This document shows, piece after piece, positions 18,229-27,985 of a stretch of DNA of 64,000 bases. A program made the position numbers and the translations under genes. The notes beneath the pieces are model-generated. The model ran no database searches, had not been told where the DNA came from, and saw nothing but the letters and a program-made list of their open reading frames with translations. This DNA is from Saprospiraceae bacterium (GTDB taxonomy: Bacteria > Bacteroidota > Bacteroidia > Chitinophagales > Saprospiraceae). The stretch spans positions 29,837 through 93,836 of the forward strand of contig JADJNW010000021.1 in NCBI GenBank assembly GCA_016714085.1, in the 5' to 3' direction. Position 1 is the stretch's first letter; every line of letters starts with the position of its first letter.

Positions 18229-18257
18229 CACCGATTTGTTGTCGCCGAATCCGAGTA

Positions 18258-20372
18258 CTACTTCAAGAACCACCTTATCAGCACGGGCAACATAAATAAG
18301 TCACATATCACTGCCGTCACCAGCGTAATGCTGATCAGCCAGCCCACGGTAGCAGTCGTTGGGTGCGAGGAGAATAACATGACCAAAAACCCAAAGAATA
18401 ACAAGACGGTCGTTAGCACAATCGGCTTTCCCGCTTCCAAAAATGTATTGCGCAAGGCTTCCTCTTTATTTAACCCCTTTCTTTGTGCCAATTTAAATTT
18501 GCTTAAAAAATGAATCGAGTCGTCCACCGCGATTCCAAAAATGACGCTAAAAATAATGGAAATCCCCGCCTCCAGTTCTACCCCGGCGAAACCCAGAAAG
18601 GCAGAGCCAAAGAGGAGTGGAAAGATATTCGGTACCATGGAAATCAGCAGCATCCGAAAATTAAAGAATAACAAAGCCATCAAGCCACCTATCAGCAGCA
18701 CCGCCAAACCAATGCCTTTCAGCAGATTCGCACGTATGTACTCCGCATTTTTATCGATGAGCAAACCCGTACCCGTCAGTTTGAAACGAATCACATTTGA
18801 ATCAATATTGGCTTGCATCCAATGTTCGATGCCTTGCCCCAAAGCTTTGATACTGTCCGCGCCGACACTCCGGCAGGCGGTAGGCATCCACGCTATTATT
18901 GCCAAACATCTGGTTGATTGTTTTATAAACAGTTGTAATCGAATTGATTGCCTGTATTTCGGGGAATTGCCGTAAATGTGTTTCGAGTTTATCGATTTCT
19001 TTTACGACAGCAAAATTATTTGCCTGGTAATCGTTTTGAATATACCCCGCAAATTCCATTGGGCGGAAGCCGGTCAGTTCCCGTTCAAAAAATGAAAATC
19101 GCCCGTGATTTTGCCATCGCGCGGCAGGTTGTTGATGACTTCGTAATTGGTGGTAATCATAGAAATACCTAATGCACTAAATGCAAGTGCTACAGCAGAC
19201 ACAAGTACAATACGCTTAGGCTTCAAGCGTGTATAGTCGAAAATCCACAACATCGCCTTGTCCCAATTTGCCTGACGAGAACCGATCTTCGCAATTTGCT
19301 CGGCATTAAAAAAGGAAAGAAATACAGTGGTGAAGAAAATAACCGTAGCATAAGCAATCATGACGCCAATTGCGGCATTGATGCCAAAGTCGCGGATGGG
19401 CGTGACACGATTGGTCAGCAAAGACAAAAAGCCAATGGCCGTAGTAGTGGAAGTCATCAAAGTAGCCAAACCAATTTCTCGGATAGTAGTCAGAATAGCG
19501 CGATCGCGCGGCTGCCCCTTGCGCAGTTCGTCCACATATTTTGACATGATATGAATGACGTCCGAGGTGCCGACGATGATCATCAACACAGGGTACAATG
19601 CAGAAAGTGCATTGAACGATCGGCCCAATACACCCATAAAGCCCAGAAATAGAAGCATCCCAAGTAAAATGGACGATACCGATACGACCACACCCCAGAA
19701 GCGTCTGTAAATAAACCAGAGGAGTACGGTGACCAAAATACCCGAAATCAGCGCCGATTTGGCGACCTCCCACATTTGCAATTCGATCAGTTCCTTTTGA
19801 AAATAAGGGCGACCCATGTAATGGTATTCCTCAAAATTATATTGGGCGACCAATGCATTAAGCCCGTTCACGAATTCACGGGCTTGGTCGAAGCTCATTC
19901 GATCCGTCATTTTCAGATAAATCACGAGCGTTTTGCCATTGGCAGAGATCAGGTTGTATTTAAATCGCTCATCGTTTACGACGCGAGCACTGTCTTTAGC
20001 GTATTGAGTGGGGTCGTCAATATGAATGGCGGGAATCGTTGTGATGGCAAATGGCGTGCGAATAGGATAGCCAATCTTGGTAAGTGAAATGCTTTGGAGC
20101 ACATAAGGCAGATCGCGGGTTTTCAGGGTAAAATCATGAAATTGTTCTAAAAATTCTTGGTCAAACGCTCCATTTTTGCGCTTTATGGCAATGAGCATAA
20201 AGCTGTCATCCGTTTCAAAAGCTTTCACGAATTCGCGGAAATATTCCAAATCCTCGTCTCCTTGCGGAAAAAATTGCTCAAAATCGAAGGTAAAACGGAG
20301 CTTGGGTATTTGAAATACGCTGCCAATTGCTAAAACTACGAATACAGCGATGACAAGGATGCGAATCTTCAT
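18258..20372 (-). CDS. RND superfamily (MMPL/HAE3-type) exporter, two frame breaks
   Basis: About 700 residues when restored. Each half has one N-terminal TM, a large periplasmic domain and a bundle of TMs, the plan of predicted RND exporters (sterol-sensing-like/MMPL), which often move lipids or hopanoids. Visible: MKIRILVIAVFVVLAIGSVF at the start, MIIVGTSDVIHIMSKYVDEL in the first bundle and FSVIFGIAVDDSIHFLSKFK in the second, where Asp residues carry protons. Breaks: a short T run (19087-19092 as A) before ERELTGFRPMEFAGY, and a second near 18866-18872 at the RLPE/VGADSIK junction. The first is a homopolymer loss; the second is not. Substrate unknown. Confidence 0.85.
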
Positions 20373-20584
20373 AAACGGCGTTTAGATATCAGCGGTCAAA
20401 TTCAAGCAAATTGAATCTTTTATTGCAACTCAAAATACAACTCGATTGCTATTGTCAATATAGTTCATTTGGACGCAGTCCTAACTCCTGATGGCGTTGA
20501 TATGTTCAATGTTTTGAAGGAATTTGACATAATTATTGAAAAATAGGGCATCGTCTAAAGTATTAATTTGTATGATCTTGTAAG

Positions 20585-20915
20585 CGTCTCCCGTGTCGTC
20601 GTTAACGTCAACGACCACGTCGTCAATGTCTCCCGTGTTGTCGTTAACATCAACGGCCGCGTCGTCAATATTTCCCGTGTCGTCGTTAACAAGATGTCTT
20701 CCGTGTCGTCATAAATGTCTCCCGTGTCGTAACATCAACGCACGTCTTCCGTGTCGTCGTAGATGTCTTCCGTGTCGTCGTAGACGTCTTCCGTGTCGTC
20801 GTAGACGTCTTCCGTGTCGTCGTAGACGTCTTCCGTGTCACCGTAGACGTCTTCCGTGTCATCGTAGATGTCTTCCGTGTCATCGTAGATGTCTTCCGTG
20901 TCGTCGTAATTGCAT
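20585..20915. repeat. 21-bp tandem array with core TTCCGTGTCGTCGTA
   Basis: The core CCGTGTC starts at 20749, 20770, 20791, 20812, 20833, 20854, 20875 and 20896, eight nearly identical units exactly 21 bases apart. Older, more diverged units lie at 20701 and 20722, and at 20591, 20633 and 20675 with 42-base spacing. On the minus strand it reads as a TRKTSTT heptad, but no start signal or domain supports coding. The array starts 219 bases upstream of the RND start codon. The rest of the 20373-21046 gap shows nothing else. Confidence 0.88.
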
Positions 20916-21046
20916 TTTTTATGCTCGAATTCAACGCTTTAGTGAAGGAAATGCATCAGAATAGGAAGGGAATGGTAACTGGGGACGCTGAAAATGATGG
21001 CGCCTGAGCAGTTACAAAAATAATGATCCGATGGAATATCATTTTT

Positions 21047-21979
21047 TTATTCGGGCTTTAAAAAAGCGATATTTCGCTGCAAGCCTTTAAATTTAGTGCG
21101 TTTCACAGCAGAATCTTTGAAAATTTGCTGGAATACTTCTTCGGTAATTTCTTCCCAATCTTGTTTGGTCATTTTTAATAAATCAGGATGCGGCTCGAAG
21201 GCAGGCTCGTCGTGTTTTTTAGAAAAACGATTCCAGGGGCAGACCTCCTGGCATATATCGCAGCCGAACATCCAATTGCCCATTTTCCCTTTGAATTCAT
21301 TGGGAATCGCTTCTTTTAATTCAATAGTAAGATAGGAAATACATTTGCTGCCGTCCACGAGGTAGCCTTGCGGCGAAATCGCATCAGTAGGGCAAGCATC
21401 GATGCAACGGGTACAAGTGCCACAATAATCTTTCATGGGGTGATCGTATTCCAATTCCAAATCCAAAATCAACTCTGCGAGAAAGAAGTAAGAACCTGCT
21501 TTGGGGTGAATAATCAAGGTGTTTTTGCCAACCCAGCCCACGCCCGCGCGCTTCGCCCAGTCGCGCTCCAGCACGGGCGCAGAATCTACAAAGCAACGGC
21601 CATGCACTTCGCCGATATTTTCATTGATGAAATGTAAGAGTTCTTTGAGCTTGTCTTTGATGACAAAATGATAATCCTTGCCGTAGGCGTATTTGGAAAT
21701 CTTTGGTGCAGTGGCATCCTCCTGCTCTTGGTCTGTATAATAATTATACATCAAGCAAATGACGGATTTAGCATTCGGAACTAATTTGGTTGGATCGACG
21801 CGTTTTTCAAAATGGTTTTCCATATACTGCATCTGCCCGTGCATCCCTTGATTCAGCCACATTTCCAAACGCTGTGCCTCTTCATCCAGGCGTTCTGCTT
21901 TAGCAAAGCCAATAAATGAAAAGCCCAATCGCTGCGCTGCTTCTCGAATTAATATGGTATGCTTTTTTTTATTGATCAT
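21047..21979 (-). CDS. queG: epoxyqueuosine reductase QueG
   Basis: QueG of 310 residues, the cobalamin-dependent iron-sulfur enzyme that reduces epoxyqueuosine to queuosine in the tRNA wobble position. Two [4Fe-4S] motifs are visible, CGTCTRCIDACPTDAI and CDICQEVCPWN. Other family marks are ICLMYNYYT, YGKDYHFVIKDKL, FVDSAPVLERDWAKRAGVGWVGKNTL and SYFFLAELILDLELEYD. It ends with the short form common in this phylum, lacking long HEAT repeats. The start ATG lies 67 bases from the first of two FNR-like boxes shared with tonB. Confidence 0.96.
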   Translation of the reverse strand: MINKKKHTILIREAAQRLGFSFIGFAKAERLDEEAQRLEMWLNQGMHGQMQYMENHFEKRVDPTKLVPNAKSVICLMYNYYTDQEQEDATAPKISKYAYGKDYHFVIKDKLKELLHFINENIGEVHGRCFVDSAPVLERDWAKRAGVGWVGKNTLIIHPKAGSYFFLAELILDLELEYDHPMKDYCGTCTRCIDACPTDAISPQGYLVDGSKCISYLTIELKEAIPNEFKGKMGNWMFGCDICQEVCPWNRFSKKHDEPAFEPHPDLLKMTKQDWEEITEEVFQQIFKDSAVKRTKFKGLQRNIAFLKPE

Positions 21980-22037
21980 TATAGCTTTGGGCTACGGACA
22001 TTGAATCACAATGTCTTATCTCTCCTATAATTCTAGA

Positions 22038-22080
22038 CAAAGCTACTGATAAAAGTCACTTTTCCAATTGATGCCCGTCA
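22038..22080. promoter_or_regulatory. paired FNR/CRP-like boxes between queG and tonB
   Basis: TGAT-AAAA-GTCA at 22047-22058 and TGAT-GCCC-GTCA at 22069-22080 are spaced by exactly 10 bases, the same layout as at 14287, 46502 and 57886. On the minus strand TAGCTTTG (22045-22038) is a good -7 box for queG and lies 29.5 bases from the centre of the far box. I find no TAnnTTTG at the expected place for tonB, so the regulated gene is uncertain. Confidence 0.6.
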
Positions 22081-22153
22081 TGGATACTGCGATTGAATAG
22101 CTGCAAATTAGTATTACAAAAAAAATTAATTCCCTGATTTTAAAAATAAAGCC

Positions 22154-23098
22154 ATGACTGCGAATCTCTCTTTTACGATGAATGAAGTGCTGTGGATAAT
22201 CGGCACGATAATGGGGGTAATTGTAGGCCTAAGTGTTTTCGGTAGGATGTATTTCAATCGAAAATCATGGAGCAATCTCACCGAAAAATACAAAGATGTA
22301 CAATGGTCTTCACCTTTAGAGGCTCGTAATAAGTATCCTGATGTGAATATTTTTCAACATAGGGGTACATTAGTAAGCTTGAGTTTGGCGATGAGCTTGG
22401 TTTTAGTGATTGGTCTTTTCAACTTAACGACACCAAATCGGCAAGCATTGATCCCTGATGGGGCGAGCTTAGCATTGGATGTGGATGTAGAAATTGAACC
22501 ACCGCGTACCGCTGAGCCACCTCCTCCCCCGCCACCACCGCCGCCGCCTGTCATTGAAGAAATTCCAGCTGATTTACTGGTAGAAGCGGAAGATGTAGAA
22601 TTCTTGGATCAATCGGTGGATGCTAAAACGGAGGTCATTAGCATGCCAGCTTCTATGGATAAAAAAGAAGATAAAAAAGTGGTTGCACCGCCACCTCCAC
22701 CGCCGCCAGTTCCTGTGGAAGAGGAAATCTTTAAGATAGTAGAAGAGATGCCTCGTTTCCCTGGCTGTGAAGGTTTAGGGTCTATCGCCGACAAAAAAGC
22801 CTGTGCCGACAAAAAGTTGTTGGAGTTCATTTATGCCAATATAAATTATCCCAATATTGCCCGGGAGAATAATATCGAAGGTACTGTAGTAATTCGTTTT
22901 GTGGTCAATAAAGATGGTAAGATTGATAAAGCAGAAATCGTTCGAGAAATTGGTGGTGGTTGTGGTGATGAGGCATTGCGGGTCGTCAAAAAAATGAATG
23001 AGCTACCAGAGCGCTGGTCTCCGGGTAAGCAACGTGGGCGCGCAGTGAATGTTTATTTCACCTTGCCAGTAAGATTTATTTTAAAAGTAGATCCGTGA
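22154..23098 (+). CDS. energy transducer TonB
   Basis: A 314-residue TonB-type protein that transmits proton-motive force to outer-membrane TonB-dependent receptors. Two hydrophobic segments (about 10-33 and 72-95) are followed by a proline-rich periplasmic span with two poly-Pro blocks (near 120-132 and 176-185) and a C-terminal TonB domain (about 220-310) with NYPNIARENNIEGTVVIRFVVNKDG and VNVYFTLPVRF. A CEGL...KKACADKKL segment before the domain is common in Bacteroidota TonB. No exbB/exbD lies nearby. A hairpin terminator follows at 23123. Confidence 0.92.
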   Translation: MTANLSFTMNEVLWIIGTIMGVIVGLSVFGRMYFNRKSWSNLTEKYKDVQWSSPLEARNKYPDVNIFQHRGTLVSLSLAMSLVLVIGLFNLTTPNRQALIPDGASLALDVDVEIEPPRTAEPPPPPPPPPPPVIEEIPADLLVEAEDVEFLDQSVDAKTEVISMPASMDKKEDKKVVAPPPPPPPVPVEEEIFKIVEEMPRFPGCEGLGSIADKKACADKKLLEFIYANINYPNIARENNIEGTVVIRFVVNKDGKIDKAEIVREIGGGCGDEALRVVKKMNELPERWSPGKQRGRAVNVYFTLPVRFILKVDP

Positions 23099-23122
23099 TA
23101 GAGAGAAAATAGCAGATTTCGG

Positions 23123-23156
23123 AAAGCCTCGCATTTCTTGCGGGGTTTTCTTTTTT
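23123..23156 (+). terminator. rho-independent terminator after tonB
   Basis: AAAGCCTCGCA and TGCGGGGTTTT form an 11-bp stem with two G-U type pairs around a TTTCT loop, followed by CTTTTTT. It also lies at the 3' end of the convergent reductase gene. Confidence 0.8.
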
Positions 23157-24232
23157 AACCAATTTCGATGCTAACCTCCGGCGTAAGCGGATAGCCCACA
23201 CAAGTAAATACGATGCCATTACTTATATCGGTCGTGATTTGCCCGGCATTGGTAAACATTTCCACGCGACCACTCGTACACCTGCCAGTACATGTCGTAC
23301 AAATCCCACTTCGACAGCTATAGGGTAATTCTAATCCGATTTTTTCTGCTGCTTCCAGAATGGTATCACCAGCTTTCACAGGTACGAGGAAGTTTTTTCC
23401 AGAAAATTCAATACGCACTTGAGCGTCTTTGTAAAAATCTTTAGGTGGCCGGTAAGGCTTGATTATATCAAAAACTTCCTGATGTATTTGACGATCAGCA
23501 AATTGTAAATAATGTAGCATTTGCGAGGCTTTGAGCATTAGTGTTTTGGGCCCACATAAGAAGAATTGAGCGTTTTTTCGATCAAAATGAAGATGTGATA
23601 CTACCACTTTTCCAATCAAAGCGTTACTCAAGCGTTCTACGTGAATTTCAGCAGGGTTTTCTGCTTCTCGCAAATAAGAAATCGGCATCAAAGTATTGCT
23701 AAGAAAATGAATAATTTTTAGCCTTTCGGGGAATATTTTAACCAAATCCAGTAATGCTTGACGAAAAATAATAGCATTTTCATTAGAATTGGCAAGAATT
23801 AAGGTCACTCGACTCTGCGGTTCAAAATGGAGTACTTGCTTTAATATTGCAAACAAAGGCGTAATGCCGCTGCCGCCACCGATGAGAAAAATATCTCGTG
23901 GGTAGCCATCATCTTCAGGTAAGATGAATTGCCCGGCCGGAGCAATTGCTTCCAGGACGTCACCAATTTGCACCTGATCTACCAAATAGCGCGAAGCACT
24001 GCCATTGGGTACTTTCTTTACAGTGATCGCAGGAAATATGTCAACGCCTGGCGTGGAACTAAATGAATAGGAACGACGAAAAGTTTTCGGCGCGAGCTGA
24101 TCAAAAACAAGGGTCAGAAATTGCCCGGCACGATACTTCAAAGGGACATCCAAAGATTCCAAAACCAGCGTCGTGGCGCGTTCGGTTTCTTTTTATTTTA
24201 TCTCGGATGCACAATTTTATTCGGGTTTCCAT
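23155..24232 (-). CDS. ferredoxin-NAD(P)H-type reductase with 2Fe-2S domain (PaaE/HmpX-like), frameshifted start
   Basis: About 358 residues when restored. Domains: FAD-binding (about 1-105, RRSYSFSSTPGVD), NAD-binding (105-240, LIGGGSGITPLFAILKQVL and FLCGPKTLML) and a C-terminal plant-type ferredoxin with CRSGICTTC plus a distal Cys in FTCVGYP. Such proteins pass electrons from NAD(P)H to oxygenases such as phenylacetyl-CoA epoxidase or fatty-acid desaturases; no partner gene is adjacent. The 5' end reads METRIKLCIRDKIK from the ATG at 24232, then breaks at a five-base run (T5 at 24190-24194). One more base gives KETERATTLVLESL. The apparent TTG start at 24162 is therefore internal. Confidence 0.87.
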
Positions 24233-24292
24233 ACTTAGCAAATTTATCATTTACCATCGATCATTCCTCAAACCCAGGTGTAAATCAACATT

Positions 24293-24348
24293 TTTTCGCA
24301 TTTTTAAACTTTCAACCTCGAACTTCCAAACTTTCAACCTCCAAACTT
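24293..24348. repeat. direct word repeats before the SDR gene
   Basis: AAACTTTCAACCTC occurs twice (from about 24305 and 24328), with GAACTTCC between them and CCAAACTT after, ending at the ATG. Unlike other spacers here the words are direct, not inverted. It belongs to the same style of low-complexity spacer. Confidence 0.5.
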
Positions 24349-25035
24349 ATGAACATCATTATCACTGGCGCTAGTAAAGGAATTGGCTACGATACAGCTC
24401 TAAAATTAGCGGAAAATCCCGAAAATAAAATATTAGCCCTATCGCGCAACGAACAGAAAGTCAAAGAGTTGGCTGTAGAATCTGATCAGATTGAGTATCT
24501 TGTTTTTGACATTACAAGCCCCGATATTGATGCGTTGCTGCAAAAAGTAGAAGCGATGGGTGGCGTGGATATTTTGCTCAATAACGCCGGATTGCTTATC
24601 AATAAACCATTTCGACAGTTGACCATGTCCGATTGGCAAAGATCTTTTGGAACAAATATCCTCGGCGTCATTGGACTAATTCGCACGCTACTTCCTTACC
24701 TTGAAAAAAGTTCAAATGCTCATATTATCAACATTGGCAGCATGGGCGGATTCCAGGGTAGCAGTAAGTTTCCTGGGCTTTCGGCTTACAGCGCGAGTAA
24801 AGCCGCCGTGGCAAATTTGACAGAATGTCTTGCCGAAGAACTTAAAGACCAAAAGATTGCCGTAAATTGCCTCGCTTTTGGGGCAGTGCAAACGGAAATG
24901 TTAGAGACCGCTTTTCCAGGTTATCAGGCATCTTTGAGTAGTGAAAAAATGGCAGAATGGGTAGCCTGGTTTTGCCTGAATGGGCATCAGTTTTTTAATG
25001 GGAAGATTTTACCAGTTTCAGTTTCAACTCCATGA
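24349..25035 (+). CDS. short-chain dehydrogenase/reductase
   Basis: A 228-residue classical SDR using NAD(P)H. The dinucleotide motif TGASKGIG (residues 6-13), NNAG, the catalytic Ser in NIGSMGG and the YSASK pair are all present. The substrate is unknown. The ATG at 24349 (MNIIITGASKG) is the natural start; the frame continues upstream through the reductase 5' region but that part has no SDR features. The preceding 50 bases carry direct repeats of AACTTTCAACCTC-like words. Confidence 0.9.
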   Translation: MNIIITGASKGIGYDTALKLAENPENKILALSRNEQKVKELAVESDQIEYLVFDITSPDIDALLQKVEAMGGVDILLNNAGLLINKPFRQLTMSDWQRSFGTNILGVIGLIRTLLPYLEKSSNAHIINIGSMGGFQGSSKFPGLSAYSASKAAVANLTECLAEELKDQKIAVNCLAFGAVQTEMLETAFPGYQASLSSEKMAEWVAWFCLNGHQFFNGKILPVSVSTP

Positions 25036-25080
25036 TATTGATTTACAGGCAGTTCAAATTTTTAATCAAAACAAAGCGAC

Positions 25081-26445
25081 ATGAAACAACTCAAAACCCG
25101 TAGGGATTTTCTGAAGGATTCGGCGCTCACAGGAGTTGGATTGACTATACTTCCTTCTTCAGCGGTTTTTGCAAAGGATAATGCAGAGAAAGTCCGGCTT
25201 GGCTTTATTGGTGTCGGTTTTCGAGGTCAAAATCATTTAGATTTAGCTTTGAGACGTGATGATGTGGAAGTAATTGCCTTATGTGATGTTCAGCAATCCA
25301 TGATGGATATGGCCTTAAAGCAAGTGTCAAAATCAAATAAGCCGAAACCTCAGGTGATTCTTGATGGCCCTTACGGGTATCGAAAATTATTGGAAAATAA
25401 AGATATGGACGCGGTGATCATTTCGACACCCTGGGAATGGCACACGATTATGTGTTTGGATGCGATGAATGCCAAGAAATATGTGGGTTGCGAAGTGATC
25501 ACGGGTGTGACCGTAGAGGAATGCTGGGAATTGGTGCACACTTCAGAGCGTACAGGAATGCCCTTGATGATGCTGGAGAACGTGTGCTATAGGCGTGATG
25601 TAATGGCGGTGCTGAACATGGTTCGTCAGGGGATTTTTGGTGAATTGGTGCATTTGCAGGGTGGTTATCAACATGATTTGCGCAATATCAAGTTCAATGA
25701 TGGCAAAACAAATCCCGGTGTTGGCGTAGAGTTTGGTGAAAAAGGTTTCTCGGAAGCACAATGGCGGACACACCATTCCGTCAATCGAAATGGAGATTTG
25801 TATCCTACACATGGCATTGGCCCAGTGGCTATGATGATTGATATCAATCGCGGGAATCGCTTTACGCAATTGGTTTCTTACTCTTCAAAAGCGCGTGGTC
25901 TGCACAATTATGTAGTGGAAAAAGGTGGTGAAAATCATCCAAATGCGAAGATCAATTTCAAACTTGGAGATATAGTGACGACGATGATTCGCTGTGCCAA
26001 CGATGAAACGATTTTGCTGCAACACGATACTAATTTGCCGCGGCCATACTCGCTGGGCTTTCGGGTACAAGGTACAAATGGCATCTGGATGGATGTAAAT
26101 CGTTCCATTTATATCGAAGGCAAAAGCAAAGCGACACACCGCTGGGAGGATGCGCAAGAATGGTTAGACAAATACGATCATCCGCTCTGGAAAAAGTATG
26201 GCAGCGACGCAGCAGGTGCCGGTCACGGCGGTATGGATTGGTTTGTACTAAATGCTTTTTTGGAGGCTGTAAAACTAAAAACCAATACTCCCCAGGATGT
26301 CTATGATGCGGTGGCTTGGAGTGCCATTACACCATTGTCGGAAGCATCTATTGCATTGGGTGGTGAAAGTGTCGAGTTTCCTGATTTTACCAACGGAAAG
26401 TGGATGTATCGCAAAAATGATTTTGCTTTAGATGACACTTATTAA
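25081..26445 (+). CDS. Gfo/Idh/MocA oxidoreductase, GH109-like, Tat-exported
   Basis: A 454-residue member of the Gfo/Idh/MocA family, closest in pattern to GH109, whose studied members hydrolyse alpha-N-acetylgalactosamine through an NAD-dependent mechanism. The twin-arginine-like signal TRRDFLKDSALTGVG (about 6-20) implies export. The Rossmann motif LGFIGVGFRGQNHLDLAL is clear, followed by CEVITGVTVEECW and the GH109-like GDLYPTHGIGPVAMMIDINRG. Glycosidase activity is inferred from family only. It lies 45 bases before the IYD-like gene, likely in the same unit. Confidence 0.88.
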   Translation: MKQLKTRRDFLKDSALTGVGLTILPSSAVFAKDNAEKVRLGFIGVGFRGQNHLDLALRRDDVEVIALCDVQQSMMDMALKQVSKSNKPKPQVILDGPYGYRKLLENKDMDAVIISTPWEWHTIMCLDAMNAKKYVGCEVITGVTVEECWELVHTSERTGMPLMMLENVCYRRDVMAVLNMVRQGIFGELVHLQGGYQHDLRNIKFNDGKTNPGVGVEFGEKGFSEAQWRTHHSVNRNGDLYPTHGIGPVAMMIDINRGNRFTQLVSYSSKARGLHNYVVEKGGENHPNAKINFKLGDIVTTMIRCANDETILLQHDTNLPRPYSLGFRVQGTNGIWMDVNRSIYIEGKSKATHRWEDAQEWLDKYDHPLWKKYGSDAAGAGHGGMDWFVLNAFLEAVKLKTNTPQDVYDAVAWSAITPLSEASIALGGESVEFPDFTNGKWMYRKNDFALDDTY

Positions 26446-26490
26446 ATTGATTATTGGACAAGTATAATTGACATTTTACGATTATTTGAA

Positions 26491-27162
26491 ATGGCAGTAG
26501 TGCAAGAACCCAAATTTATTCCTTATAAAGCTTTGCAATTTTCAGAAGATGAAATGCTGCAACGCAGTCAGGATTTTTACTTGCTTTTAAACAAGCGTCG
26601 CACCGTGCGAGATTTTTCAGATAAGCCAGTGCCTAAAGAAGTGATTGAAAACATTATTATGGCGGCTTCCACCGCACCTTCGGGTGCGCATAAGCAACCC
26701 TGGACCTTTTGTGTTGTTTCTGATACAACGATCAAAAGCGAAATTCGCAAAGCAGCAGAAGAAGAGGAATATACCAATTATCATGGGCGCATGAGTGACG
26801 AGTTGCTACAGGATTTAGCTCCCATTGGCACCGATGAGCACAAACCATTTTTGGAAATTGCCCCGTATTTGATTGTAGTTTTCAAAAAATCTTATGACCT
26901 TGTCAACGGCGAAAAGCGCAAATGTTATTATGTCAATGAATCGGTTGGCTTGGCTTGTGGAATGTTGCTTGCAGCCATTCACAATGCCGGTTTGGTGGCA
27001 CTTACGCATACACCCAGTCCTATGAATTTCCTACAAAAAATCCTCAACAGACCCGAAAATGAAAAACCTTTCCTACTCATTCCGATAGGCTATCCTGCGG
27101 ATGATGTGCAAGTGCCAGATTTACAAAGGAAGGGAAAAGATGATGTGATTGTTTATTATTAA
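26491..27162 (+). CDS. nitroreductase family, iodotyrosine deiodinase-like
   Basis: A 223-residue flavoprotein of the nitroreductase fold that I read as a bacterial iodotyrosine deiodinase (IYD) homologue; IYD removes halide from halotyrosine reductively with FMN. FMN-binding RRTVRDF and APSGAHKQPWTF are present. The active-site lid residues of IYD, the Glu and Tyr in EEEEYTNYHGRM and the Lys in DEHKPFL, appear conserved. The C-terminus LIPIGYPADDVQVPDLQRKGKD is IYD-like. A characterised bacterial IYD comes from Haliscomenobacter, which fits the likely lineage. A general nitroreductase or BluB is less likely given the lid. Confidence 0.85.
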   Translation: MAVVQEPKFIPYKALQFSEDEMLQRSQDFYLLLNKRRTVRDFSDKPVPKEVIENIIMAASTAPSGAHKQPWTFCVVSDTTIKSEIRKAAEEEEYTNYHGRMSDELLQDLAPIGTDEHKPFLEIAPYLIVVFKKSYDLVNGEKRKCYYVNESVGLACGMLLAAIHNAGLVALTHTPSPMNFLQKILNRPENEKPFLLIPIGYPADDVQVPDLQRKGKDDVIVYY

Positions 27163-27164
27163 AC

Positions 27165-27256
27165 CGCAAAATGTAAAATTTTAAATGTAAAATGAAAAAG
27201 TGTTCACGTCCTTTTGCGGTTTTACATTTCGCGTTTTACATTTTACATTTCAACGA
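27165..27256. repeat. palindromic spacer with ATGTAAAA/TTTACATT words
   Basis: The gap reads AACCGCAAAATGTAAAATTTT...AAATGTAAAATG on the left and TTTTGCGGTTTTACATTTCGCG...TTTTACATTTTACATTT on the right. CCGCAAAATGTAAAA and TTTTACATTTCGCGG-like arms pair. It separates the IYD-like gene from the NRDE gene and could act as a terminator or RNA processing hairpin. Confidence 0.6.
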
Positions 27257-27985
27257 ATGTGTACAGTAACTTATATCCCGAAAGGGAAAGACAATTTTAT
27301 ACTCACATCCAATCGCGATGAGCAAGCGGCGCGTTCGCCTCGTAACCTTAGCATTGTAGAAGGCGATGTGCAATTGGTTTTTCCACGCGACGGCGGCGCA
27401 GGTGGTACCTGGATTGCCATGTCAGATAGCGATAAAGTCGTATGCGTACTCAATGGCGCTTTTGAGCGACACGAGCGCAGACCCAACTACCGCATGAGTC
27501 GGGGCATCATGGCTTTGGAATTTTTTGAATTTGATAGAGCCGAAGATTTCTTTGAACGCTTCGATTTTCGAAATATTGAGCCATTTACGATGGTTACGTA
27601 TGATCAAGGAAATTTGTACGAACTTCGTTGGGATGAACAGGTAGCGCATATCAAAGAATTGAATGTAAGTGGACAACATATTTGGTCTTCGGCAACGCTT
27701 TATGAAGCTGCTATTCGCAAAAGGCGGGAGCAATGGTTTGCCGATTGGCTGGAAGGGCGAGAAGACTTTGATTTGCCTGCAATTCTTGATTTTCATCACC
27801 ACGCAGGCGAAGGCGATCCCTGGAATGACGTGATTATGAATCGTGGATACGTCCAAACGGTGAGCGTGACAAGCATTGTGAAAACACCCGACAGCGCTGC
27901 GATGCTTTATCATGATTTATTGCGCGAAGAGCTGAAGCAAGCAAAGATAGAATTGAATAAAAATTTGATTGGAATCGTGGAATAA
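27257..27985 (+). CDS. NRDE (TANGO2-like) family protein
   Basis: A 242-residue NRDE protein, the family of eukaryotic TANGO2 whose molecular role is debated (heme trafficking and lipid metabolism have been proposed). The N-terminal Cys2 of MCTVTYIP, placed as in Ntn-hydrolases, and the family motif TSNRDEQAAR are visible, followed by DGGAGGTWIAMSD. I chose the ATG at 27257 because Cys2 follows directly. The stop overlaps the next ATG (TAATG), implying translational coupling with the ATP-grasp gene. Confidence 0.88.
   Translation: MCTVTYIPKGKDNFILTSNRDEQAARSPRNLSIVEGDVQLVFPRDGGAGGTWIAMSDSDKVVCVLNGAFERHERRPNYRMSRGIMALEFFEFDRAEDFFERFDFRNIEPFTMVTYDQGNLYELRWDEQVAHIKELNVSGQHIWSSATLYEAAIRKRREQWFADWLEGREDFDLPAILDFHHHAGEGDPWNDVIMNRGYVQTVSVTSIVKTPDSAAMLYHDLLREELKQAKIELNKNLIGIVE

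Noticed and set aside
20585..20915. Possible CRISPR array from evenly spaced repeats
   Set aside because: Units are 21 bp with no unique 30-40 bp spacers, and no cas genes are nearby. The same holds for the arrays at 5653 and 55033.
20686..20934. Minus-strand frame reading as TRKTSTT repeats
   Set aside because: Again a product of a 21-bp period. No signal, promoter or recognisable fold, so not annotated as a gene.
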